DNA from: Viscum album
Taxonomy: Eukaryota > Streptophyta > Magnoliopsida > Santalales > Viscaceae
Assembly: GCA_963277665.1 (NCBI GenBank)
Contig: OY728152.1
Location: 1,181,920,357-1,181,984,356 of the forward strand
Length of the DNA stretch: 64,000 bases
Direction of reading: 5' to 3'
Shown piece after piece: positions 1-10,397 of this stretch. The position numbers and the translations under genes were made by a program. Under the pieces are notes generated by a model. It made no database searches. It was not told the DNA's origin and saw only the letters and a program-made list of their open reading frames with translations. Numbering within the stretch: the first letter of the stretch is position 1; each line of letters opens with the position of its first letter.

Positions 1-3000
1 CTATGGCCACCCTCACTAGGTTGCACCCTAATCGAGGGAGCTTGGTTCCGAATTGAGTATGATGTTACTAATCCAATTTAGGAACACAGTCTCCTATGGT
101 TATCATATACAAAAATACTTCACCATTATTAATAATCTTATTAACTAAGAAATTGGTATGAAAAACCTTATTTAAAATTTCAACATGACCTGTTCATACG
201 TTAGACTTCCACACCGAAGGGGAAAAAATAAAATGAATCATAATTGTATAATGTTAGACACAAATGAAACATGCTAATTGATCCCAACTCTACCTTGATC
301 ACCCTCACTGACAATGAAAACTATATTTCCACCTCTAGTTCCCTTATGGACCCCCTTTAGAGAATTTATCTACCCTCAGTCTGTAGAAATCGGTAAAAGA
401 CCTAAGTGGCCAATGAAAATAAAATAAAAAATAAACTAAACAATACCTATTTACTATGACTATAAAGGTCATTACCCAACATATAAGAACCATATTGCCC
501 AATGGTTCAAACAATGTTCCTAAAATAAAGGGGGAATCAATTAGAGTTTTCCAAAAGATGTGGTTCCATCCATTTTTCTGGTTTTTTTATCCAAGGTCAG
601 TTTTTCCGGGTTATGCTATAATACAGTTTAATTTTATTGATATTAATTTTTTCTGTTTGGTCCATCTCACAATAATTTTGTTTGGTACACTTCACTTTTG
701 TTTTCATCATTTCCTGATAATTATAATTGATTGTATTCAATTAAATTTCATTATGTTTTATTTTTTTTATGTATTTTCAATGTATGTTTTATTTTAGGTT
801 TTTTACTAATCCTTTTAGTATGGATTGAATAATCAATAAATTCTAAATTTTTACTCCATTTTTCTTAAAATTACGTTAATTTCATTTCTAATAGATTTGG
901 TTTGATTATATTTGGTTTATATCATTTTGGTATAGTTCATTTTAGTTCATATCATTTGCGATAATATTGGTTTGAATTCATTATATTTGGTCCAATTTTA
1001 TTCATCATTTCTAATATCATATTAGTTAATGTTAGTTTAGTTTGAAATTTTCTAATTTATTTTCATCCATTTTTTCTCTTTGAAATCTATTTTATTGATT
1101 TCAATAATTATATATCTATATCATTTTATCTAATTTAAATTTACAATAGTATGTTTTTTTATAGTTTTTGAATGTTTTTATATAAATTTTTAATTCTATT
1201 TTTTGGATCTATCGACCCATTATGTGTTTTTATAGTTCTACTTTATTTAGTTCTACTTGTTTTAGGTTTACTCTTCTTAATATTATTTTTTATATTCTCG
1301 TGGTTTATATTCATTTTTTATGGCTGATGTAATCCACATTGATGAAATCCATGTTAAATTTTACTAGATTATACTGATTATGTACGATTTACTTTGGTAC
1401 AAAATAATATGATTTTTCTTATATCTGGTTAGATTTAATTAATCTATTAAGTATATGCTAATTTAATTTATTCTAAACTCATTTAGGAATATTCAGTTTT
1501 ATGAATTATAGGTTAATACAATTCAGATTATTTTGGGGTTTCCTAATTATATTATGTCCTATTTCATTCAATTTAGTATAACTCAATGTAGCTCAATTTT
1601 ATATAGGTTAGTTTTAATTTCATTGAGCTTGTTAAAAAAATTATTCTATGAAATATAAATCACTATTTAGTAATAAAAACTATTTGTGAAATACAATCAA
1701 TCAATTAGTCCTTAAATTTAAAGGCCAATGCATGAATGACCCTACCTTGAATTTAAGGTTCTCCCACTATGATGATGAAAACTTGAATCTCCCCTATACT
1801 GCTTTCACACATATTCAATTTCACATATATATAAGGAACCCTATCCCCTTTGTACATATTTTCATGGCCATATTTGTTTAATGGGAACATGATATATATG
1901 CTTATATTTTAATATACCTCTTTTCCTTACACACATATTCATTTTTTATATATATCCGCATAAGAACATATAACCCTAATATATATATTCATACCACGAT
2001 GAGTGAATTAATATATATACATATACGGAGGAACATTTATATACATTCCTACATACCCATACATGTTCAAGTCACCTTTGAAAATAAAAGCTCCAAACCA
2101 CCATAGTAGGTCTAAAATATTTTTGAAAACATTGAAAACTCAAAACCCCAAAACCCATAAATAAAAAAGGTCAACAATTGGAAGTAGACAAAACATAACA
2201 GAAACCAATGTAGAACCCACTTCCTTTGATAGTAGGGACTATAACCATCCTCAATGATACCCAAAATCCCTAAATATCAAGAATATAATAAAAGAAAAAA
2301 CACCAAAATGAGTTATGGTTCAGTTGTAGTGAACTAAAATTAAATGAATAGTGAAGAGGAACCAAAATATATCACAAAAGTTTAATCATCATAATGAAAA
2401 TTTTTTCTAATGTAATCACTACTCCTTAAAAAATTTTATCACATGGAAACCAATTATGAGAACCCTAGAAAATGGGGTCCATATACATAAAAAAATTATA
2501 AAGAGGACTATAAGACCAAGAACACATACAAAAAATCCTATTTAAAAATTTCTCATAAAGACACTCGAACATATAAAATGATAAAATGAAATAGTATGCT
2601 ACATGGAATTTAGATTTAGAGTATAATAAGTCATAATTTTTAAAACTTGTAAAAATGAAAATGTATTTCAAAACTTATAAATCATATCTACATTTAATTT
2701 CTTAAAATTTTTAATAGAAACAAACAATATATTAAGAGAAAGCATAAAATCATTCATTTTTATACATTTGGTCGTGAATTTTAAATACATATTTACAAGA
2801 GTAAGATCATTAGTAGATACCCTAATTTTGGTATATTTTTATACATTTCATAGAGATATAATTTTAGACGGGATAAATAAAAAATGAAGAAAATGCCTAT
2901 TTATTCATGTAAATTACAATAGATGAGATGGATAATGAATCAATAAAGTATTAAAAAATGACCATATATGATTTATTATCTATCAAATACAAAAACTTTA

Positions 3001-4365
3001 ATGGGTAAGTCCTCCATTGAAATTATTAAATATCAACAGCACCATGTGTTTTAAAAAAATTATAGTTCATAATAGTAATCAAAACATTAAATAAGTATTT
3101 TTTGATAGTAGAGTGTATTAAATGAAATTGTATAATAATATAAAATATTAAATGACAGTGTATATTAATGGATATAAAAAATTGATTTTTTATAATAATA
3201 GATAACATTTAATGACACTGTTTAAAATTAGACATTAAAAAAATGACACTATATAATAGTATACAGTATTAATGGAATATGAATAATAGTATAAATAATG
3301 TATGTGTCCATTAAAAAAAATTAATCCTTAAAGGGAGTAGAAAAGTGATGAAAAATCTAATGGAATATTTTATTTTCATTAAAATACTACTTTGACATTC
3401 TTGATCATGAGTATTCTTGAAGCAGGAAGGTGTCAATTGTTGGAAAATCTATAATGAAACAGAATATCACTTATTAGAGAAAATAATCAAATGTATATAA
3501 ATTAATATATGATAAAAAATTTCAAATTATAAATATACATAAGGGGTGGAATTACAGTGTTAATAAATAGAAGCAGTTAAAACTCAACAACAACTTGAAA
3601 TTAGAAAGACAAATTAGCTAATCAAATCTCAAAACCCTCTTTATGTCATCAAATGTTTAACTACCATGGGAAAATAAGGAATGTGTACAATAGTCACATG
3701 GGTTTAATGAGGGTTGGGTATACTTCATATAATCACAAAAAGTAAAAAATAGTCTATTGAAAACATAATAGTCCTGATTTTGAGATACTTTATGCGTTTC
3801 ATCAAAATCTCACTTCAAACATATCTTAAAAAACCAACCATTTCAAAATATACTAAAATAAAATTTCAAAACACCTTGTTTATCCAATTGTTTTTGGTAA
3901 ATGAACATTTTTTTCCAAAACCATCATGGTTTCCAACATCGCCCTTTAAATTTAGTTAATGACCTAAATGGGGTCAAACCATTTTAAGCCCTTAAATTTC
4001 ATTAAAAAAATTCATGAATTATTTTTACAATAAATGAAGCTTAATGTATCACGTGGAACTATGATTGATTTATTTTGAGAAATCACTTTTGAAGCCCAAA
4101 CTATTTGATAAAATTCAAATACTATTACCAAAGTCCATTTGATTAATCTCATAATTGAACTACGTGGCTATTCACATAAAATAATATTTAGGATTTCCCT
4201 TAAAATATTAAAACCTTTATATGTCAAATAAATATAATATGAATAGAAATTATTACAACGGAAATCCCCTAAAGTTATTTAAAACTGTAATTTATTAATT
4301 AAAACATAAGTTCAAAACACAAAGAAATCAACAGTTTCGAAATTAAAAGTTAATTAATGGAAAAC
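1..4365. other. AT-rich stretch with no recognisable gene
   Basis: No open frame here resembles a known protein, and I find no LTR boundary, primer site or splice-like structure that I trust. The longest plus frame (456-797) is a phenylalanine-rich translation of T-rich DNA. The stretch contains a strongly T-rich part (about 590-1640) followed by an A-rich part (about 2050-3650). It is probably old decayed transposon or other intergenic DNA. Confidence 0.5.
590..1640. repeat. T-rich low-complexity block
   Basis: The plus strand is dominated by T, with many imperfect recurrences of short words such as TTTGGTTT, TTTAGTTCA and TATCATTT. There is no fixed period. It reads like a degenerate short-word repeat or a decayed pyrimidine-rich tract rather than a gene. 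The A-rich bias after about 2050 is the opposite. Confidence 0.35.
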
Positions 4366-4893
4366 CTACCTATAATAAATGACACATGAGCTAGAATGAA
4401 TCACATCTTTTGGTGGATGTCTAGACAACCAATAGGAAATTACCATGAACCCTAAACACCAATGAAAGCAAAAAATCGAGTGAACCCCTTGACGTATGGA
4501 TCGACCAAACCAAACATGACAACATGGTCGATGAAAACTAAAAATAATCAGGGATAATAGATGGTTATACCAAACCATGTGGAGAAAAACATAATCCATG
4601 AATATGAAACTATAATCCTCTAAGAATTTGAGTGTGATAGGGGAGGAGATAAGCTGAAGCTGGAATGACTGAATCAGAATGAAGTAGAGCATCAGGGCAT
4701 GGTTTCCGATTTGGGTGGGATGAGCACAATTAATGATAGGGTAATTAGGGGAGGAGAGTGTTTCATGGGTATATGAGAAGTCTAATGTGGGGATGAGTTT
4801 GATATATGATAGCATAATTAGTGGAGAAGAGGTTTGGCAGGGGATAAGAGAGGGATCACAAGGTGGCTGAGCACAATGGAATTTAGGAATCAT
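4366..4893 (-). other. Unassigned GC-richer island with a 175-codon open frame
   Basis: This half-kilobase has visibly more G and C than its surroundings and carries a 175-codon minus-strand frame starting MIPKFHCAQPP. The frame has several cysteines, histidines and prolines, but I recognise no domain, and a long open frame is easier to get by chance here than in the flanking AT-rich DNA. On the minus strand an AG/GTAGG junction lies near its end, resembling the LTR donors described elsewhere, but no TATA box sits at the matching distance. It could be part of solo LTR D, an old gene fragment, or unrelated DNA. I do not call it a gene. Confidence 0.15.
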
Positions 4894-6197
4894 AGGATGG
4901 AATACAATTAGTTTTCTTAAAATTGTGGTAATAAGTCAATATAAACTTGTGGTTGAAATAAAACCATGTTCATATCATTATTTATCACATCTATCCCCAT
5001 GTTTTCTATAAATCATGTGTATAAGTATGTTGGTATATATCTATTTTCTAGTAGTTCGATACCATGTTCAGATAGATAAAGATATATTATTAAAATATTT
5101 GAATTTGATTCTTATAAACTAGACATTAAAATTAAAAATATGAAAGGATTAAAAAAAATTTGGAAATTATTTAAAAATATTTTTTAGAAACAAAAATATA
5201 TTGGTAAATAATTACTATTTTTTTAATGTCTTTACCGACTTCAAAAATTTATTTTTCATTGAAATGTTTTTATTATTTTGTTGAGAAAATAAGGAATTAA
5301 TTTATGAAAACATTAGAAATTTTATTTTAAAAAATGAAATTAATTATTTAAATCAGTATAGAAAATTTTATTTAGGGTTCATTTTTTGAATTTTTCAGAA
5401 ATGACCAATTTGTTATTGAACAATGAAAATTACCTATTTTCAAATACAATCATTTATTTCCATTATGTAATGTTATTAAGAAATATAATTTTTATTTTTT
5501 TATTTGGTTATAAAGTAAAATATGAACCATTTTTAATCATAATTGTCTAATTAATTTTTTATTAGAAATCAAATGTCATGATTTTTGAATATGTTTATTT
5601 GTATGCTTAAAAATGAAGATTTCTAAAAACTTTTTTTAAAGTGGATAAAGTTTATCAGTTTTAATTAATTAAAATGAATACTAATAAAGAAATATTTAAA
5701 TTATATTTATAGATTATAAACCTATTTATATGAACCTAAATTCACATGTTTATTATCTCCAGTCATAGAGATCCTCTGTTGTTTAAAAAGTACATTTTTC
5801 AAAAAAATGGGGTTTCATCGCATATACCAGTTTAATATTAAATTAATTTATTAAATTTCATGAATTGAATATGATAAAATGGATTAAATATTTATTTATC
5901 ATCATAAATAATATTATTTAATAATTTTAACATAATATTTGGTGATGATGAATTTTTATAACAGTAAAAATTAACTACAGTAGCTAAGGTTAAAACAGGT
6001 TTACTTGGGGTGGGGTGGAAAAAAATTATAAGGGAAAATTTTTCAAATAAAATTTACTAAATTATATTTTATAACCTAATTTATTCTATATTAAATAGAA
6101 GCTCCTAGTTTATTCACATTTGGAAGAATGTTCCTTGAGAACTACTTTACATTTTTTTATTCTTTTAGGAAATTTCAAAGTGGGTTCCCTACAAACA

Positions 6198-6206
6198 TAT
6201 AAAAGG
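6198..6206 (+). promoter_or_regulatory. TATA box of LTR D
   Basis: TATAAAAGG matches the TATA boxes of LTRs A and C exactly. It lies 176 bp before the candidate splice donor at 6374/6375. Confidence 0.6.
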
Positions 6207-6369
6207 AAACCTCATATCCTCCTTTATTCACACATCAATATAATTTTGGTTTATCCTAAAATTTTATAAATATTTTACTTAAATCTTGCTACTTTACCTA
6301 TTGTCCCTTTTTTAACATAAAACTATCCTGGTATGGACTTTCGGATAATTCTTAATATGTTTTCTCAAG

Positions 6370-6380
6370 AAGAGGTATAG
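6370..6380 (+). other. Candidate splice donor in LTR D
   Basis: The junction AAGAAGAG/GTATAG falls at 6374/6375. A's 3' LTR has nearly the same junction, AAAGAAGAG/GTATTG at 14400/14401, at the same distance from its TATA box. The matching acceptor region in D is near 19108. Confidence 0.45.
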
Positions 6381-6621
6381 TTATTAACCATGTGTTTTTA
6401 TATTTTTTTATCTTCTACCTCATTAAAACATTCTTATTTTTTTTGTGAAATATTTTAAAAATTATCAGTCATATACTAAGATGTTATTACATTAATGAAA
6501 CAACATATATCTATCTCATCTTCCATCAAATGGGAAATGACACCTTCAATCTTCTTTATAGTGGACTACCGCCTCACAAACCATTGTAATTTGTTTCCCA
6601 TCGACTCCCCTCTTGGTTAGT

Positions 6622-6626
6622 AGTAA
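6622..6626 (+). repeat. Target site duplication of element A (left)
   Basis: AGTAA directly precedes the TG start of A's 5' LTR and is repeated exactly at 17006-17010, directly after A's 3' LTR end. Five bases is the usual length for Ty3/gypsy integration. Confidence 0.85.
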
Positions 6627-8978
6627 TGTAACACCCCATGATTTCATAGTATGTTATTTTTTCAATGTAATTTAATAACTTGCACTACACGCATCACTGA
6701 GTTCCAGCGCACCACGACTTACCAAACAAGACGTTTAAAAGTAGTTATGAATATTATTAACTGAATTTGGAACTTTATATAATCCTTATAATTTTAAAAT
6801 CCATATTATGAGTTTCTTAGACATAATTTAAGAACAAATACATTTTTTTTCTGATAAAAGATGTATTTTTCAAAAAATGAAAATTTACCTCCTTTTAATA
6901 GTGAAGACCTTTTAAATACAATATTTGAAACTTTTATATATTCAATTTGACAAAATAAACTTATTCTTTAGAATCGGGACATAATAATTTAGTTTCAATA
7001 ATGATTTGGTGTTAATCTGATAACTTTCATATGTGGGTGAATAGTGAAAATACTATATCTTAACTGAAAACAAGTTTTTAAATCAAAAAATTTATATTGT
7101 TAAATTATAAATTTTAGTGTTTTGGAAGTATAAATAGATTATATTTTTACCATTTAATCCAACGATGGTCAATTTAATTAATTTCACTTTTAAATTGGAC
7201 ATAAACAAGTTTCAAACTTTTGGTGGTTATTATTTCTTAAAAATACGCCTTTTGGTTTTGACAGCGGGAATTAATTTTAAATTAATAAATGAAACTTCTA
7301 TGTTTTTAATTTGGTAAAATAGACTTCATTATTGAATTCGGAATATCAAAATTATCTTAGGGTAATGTTTTGGTATTTTTCTGAAAACTTTTAATTTTTT
7401 ATGAATAGTGAAAAACATTGATTTATAGTTTAAAACCAAATTTTTTATTATTTTATCTAAATTTATTTTATGTCAAAATAGATAGATACTACCTATATAA
7501 CTTTAATGTAATTCATTGGATTCAGTTTATAATAATTTTAGATATATAAAAATTTTATTGAACTTTTACCGTCTTTTACCCATCTCCTAGGAGAATTTGC
7601 TAATTCACAAAAAACATAATTTTACCGCTTCTGTGAGTGGAATTTCGAAAATCTGAGAGACACGGTTAATATCAAGGAGTAAAATTTGGTACAATAAGAT
7701 AAAAATATATTTTTTTGAATAGTAACTTTTTACTTTTATTTACCGTGGTTAAATGTAAATAGGGTAATTCAAGATAAAAAGTATATTATAATAATAAAAA
7801 ATTACCTTAACACTTGTCCTAACCTTATTGGATGAGTAATGACCGACCATGGGCATCCTTGGGTCTATTTTAGGACCCCATGGAGCCACTTGAGAGTGAT
7901 AATGACTCTTTAGATTAATTAATTTAAAGTGAAGACAAAAATGACACAAACAAATATATTTATTAAATTAATTTCTACATGGGGATATATAAGTTATATT
8001 TTTGACTATAAATATTCATTGTAAAGCCAAAATGATTTCATACATCATGTAATTTTTTTATAAATTTTAGGAACAAAATAAAAAATGTTATTCATGATAT
8101 AATGATGATGGATCAATTACCTTATTAATGAAATTTTAAAATAAATGATATTATAAATACCAAAATAATTATAATTTGATACTTTTAATGAATACCGAAA
8201 ATTTTATTGGTTAATATGACATGTTAGTATTGATTATATAATTTTTTTTCGAATTAATAAAGTTATTAAGATTTGAAAAAAATCAATTATTAAATAGTGT
8301 CAAAATTGACATAATGGTTTTTTAAAACAAATATCATATTTCTAATTGAAATAACATTCCTAAAATATCATATTATTAATGAATACTGCGAATTTTATTT
8401 GTATTCAAGTGTCACTCTTTTTTTTAGTAACTCTAACTAAAATATAATTTTAAATAATTTAAAGATTTATTTGTCCAAATCTTTCTCATTAATGTCATTG
8501 TTTTAAAAATGGTTTTAAAGATTTATTTATATGGACATTAAAGTTTTAAAATTAAAACTCATTTTATAAGTTTCAAAGTGGTATAGTACACTTTGATTCA
8601 AAAATCTATTTTAAATGGCTTCTTGACAAATCGTGTGACTTGTAAATGTTTTCAAGAAAAAGGGGGATATTTCCCACAATAGCTTGATGATTATTTTAAT
8701 CTATGTCAATATCCTTCATTACTCTTGATTGAGTTTTATCTGATACAATAAAATCTTCCATATTGTATAGAATGAGTTATGTTTGACTGTGGAGGTGCTA
8801 TTTTTATACCATTCATAGTTTGTGGTTAAAAGTATTGACATTTTGTATGCTAGTTTTTATACGAATGTTTATGTTATGATTCAAACTTTTCATAAGAGGA
8901 ATGCATTGTACTAAGTAAGTGATGTGTGGAGCCCACTATAGATCCTCGATGCATCGGTTGGTCTCATGAGACAAACTA

Positions 8979-9042
8979 GTGTCCTGGCACAAGGCCTTGA
9001 CAAAATCTTATTTATTGTCTTGGCACGAGGCCTTGACTATTT
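8979..9042 (+). repeat. Short direct repeat in the LTR
   Basis: Two near-identical 19-base units of the form CYTGGCACRAGGCCTTGAC lie about 40 bp apart. The 3' LTR keeps the same pair near 16434-16490, and LTR D keeps a decayed version near 18775. This indicates an old feature of the family. Confidence 0.6.
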
Positions 9043-9283
9043 GGTTATGATAGTCCGACATTATGCATTCCATCATTATGAAGGTGATTTTTTTGATATT
9101 GCATGTGATTATTCAACTAGTAGAATATCCATGTGAATAAGTAAATAGCATTATTTCATTTTATTTATTCCATATTATGCTGAAGTTCAAGTTTAAAAGG
9201 CTTCTATTTTAGTTATACATTGCCTTAAATATTTATGCTTATTTATGAATGTTTTCGCTATATTGTTATCCTTACTGGGAATC

Positions 9284-9320
9284 TGAGCTCACCCCTTTAT
9301 ATTTTTTATTTCTCCTAGGA
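9284..9320 (+). other. CTCAC box, pyrimidine tract and candidate splice acceptor
   Basis: CTGAGCTCACCCC is followed by a T/C-rich tract and TCCTAG/GATG at 9318/9319, which is 238 bp before the LTR end. The 3' LTR has the same arrangement at 16732-16767, also 238 bp before its end. CTCAC fits a plant branch-point pattern. Confidence 0.5.
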
Positions 9321-9558
9321 TGTGAAGAAGTATTTTATGAATGATTTTCCGGGATAGTATGATGGGATATGAGTGTGTACTATGGAGACTATACAGTTTC
9401 AGTTTTCATTTTATGATATAATTTATACTTTATGAATGTATCTAGTGTTTACATGGCTACTAAACTAATTGGTCTTTTGAGACTTGATCCATTGTGATCA
9501 TGATAATGTTATGTAATAATGCACTGACTCTGGGTAACTAGGGTCAGGGCGTTATAGT

Positions 9559-9570
9559 TAGTATCAGAGG
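9559..9570 (+). other. Primer binding site of element A
   Basis: TAGTATCAGAGG begins 2 bp after the LTR end and differs slightly from TGGTATCAGAGC, the usual site complementary to initiator tRNA-Met in plant LTR retrotransposons. Confidence 0.85.
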
Positions 9571-9880
9571 AGGTTCTGTACAATCCTTGGAAACTAGATT
9601 TAGATAAACTCTGATTAGAGCACATAGCCTTAAGATAGACTTTGACGATTAGTATAGAAGAACTACTTAGAATTTTAGTATTGCATAGATTTTGTGAGTT
9701 TTCCAAGCAACACATCTCTGTCTGGACACGATCTGGTAGTGGTGGCTTTGGAACATATGTACCTAGGGGTAAAACCCAAAAACACCTCTTTGAGCTAGAC
9801 TCGAATGGGAACTGGTGCACGACAACGGTCCTGGCTGCACTCTTGGTTATGACACTCTCGAGGGATATGATTAGGATAAT
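9571..9880 (+). other. Conserved untranslated leader of element A
   Basis: The segment around 9720-9860, including GGGAACTGGTGCAC and TTGGTTATGACACTC, recurs after the primer sites of B (22680-22830) and C (61020-61160), and in weaker form in E (about 35790-35910, minus). Frames are not conserved between the copies, so the 91-codon frame at 9642-9917 is probably not a real gene. Its position suggests an RNA signal such as packaging or dimerisation, but that is inference. Confidence 0.6.
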
Positions 9881-10130
9881 TTACATTTTCATTACAAAAT
9901 TATTTGAAATATTTTAATATAAGATGAGAATAAATGACCTTGGTCAATACTAAGGTGTTTAAAATTTAGAATATGGTGTCCTGATATTTTCTAAATGATT
10001 TTATGACTACTATTACTCACATAATGCTTTCTGGTTTTAATCAATTGCTGGATTCCAAGGAAGTCATAGTGACTTTGAGAATGATGTACAAGGTGGTAAT
10101 GGTGGTGGAAATGAGCAAAAAAATGGAATT

Positions 10131-10397
10131 TTGATAGGCACAAAAGATATTGTGTTCATGCCAAATCAGTTTTCCAAAAATATGACCAACAAAATATATA
10201 TTTACCAACTCCCGGTCTCAACAAAGAAGAGAAAGGTGATGAATGATAAGAGCTCAAGCAATGGAGACCACAGAGAAAAGAATCCAAAATTTCCATCATG
10301 CAGGAAATGCGGAAGGAGACACCCAAGAAAGTGTCTCAATGGAACAAAGAAATGCTTTACATGCAGGAAAGAAGGACAAAAAGTGATGAATTGCTGA
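10131..10397 (+). pseudogene. gag: gag C-terminal relic with zinc knuckles (element A)
   Basis: The 88-codon frame ends in the double zinc-knuckle region typical of Tekay/Del gag. A first cysteine-histidine cluster CRKCGRRHPRKC is followed by CFTCRKEGQKVMNC, which fits CX2CX4HX4C except that glutamine replaces the histidine. A basic stretch (KKRKV) and a polar linker precede it. Gag forms the particle and the knuckles bind the RNA. The N-terminal capsid part is not recognisable upstream, and the frame stops right after the second knuckle, where protease and RT would normally follow. It is a pseudogene in a shortened element. The family call is secure; the ends are approximate. Confidence 0.8.

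Larger units (their letters stand above)
5000..6626 (+). mobile_element. LTR D, left part (5' end unresolved), split by element A
   Basis: This is the promoter-side half of an old gypsy LTR; its other half continues at 17011-19327 beyond element A. The link rests on three points. The TATA box at 6198 and the AGAG/GTATAG junction at 6374 have the same spacing (176 bp) as the corresponding sites in A's LTR (177 bp). The sequence is interrupted exactly by A with an AGTAA duplication. The continuation after 17010 begins with A's GTGCGTACG block at the expected distance. I could not find a convincing TG start; by comparison with related LTRs it should lie between about 4100 and 5000, so the start given is approximate. 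Confidence 0.6.
6627..9556 (+). repeat. 5' LTR of element A (internally deleted, promoter lost)
   Basis: It begins TGTAACACCCC and ends GTTATA, a decayed form of the CA end. It aligns with 12135-17005 along both flanks. A segment of about 1.9 kb around 8360-8400 is missing compared with the 3' copy; that segment holds the TATA box, the candidate donor and both GTGCGTACGTACGG blocks. The retained 3' part carries the palindromic TCTCATGAGA box (8967), the CTGAGCTCACCCC box (9284) and the pyrimidine-AG acceptor at 9318. Confidence 0.9.

Noticed and set aside
9642..9917. 91-codon plus frame in element A
   Set aside because: It spans the conserved untranslated leader. The same DNA in B and C does not keep the frame, so it is a chance open frame.
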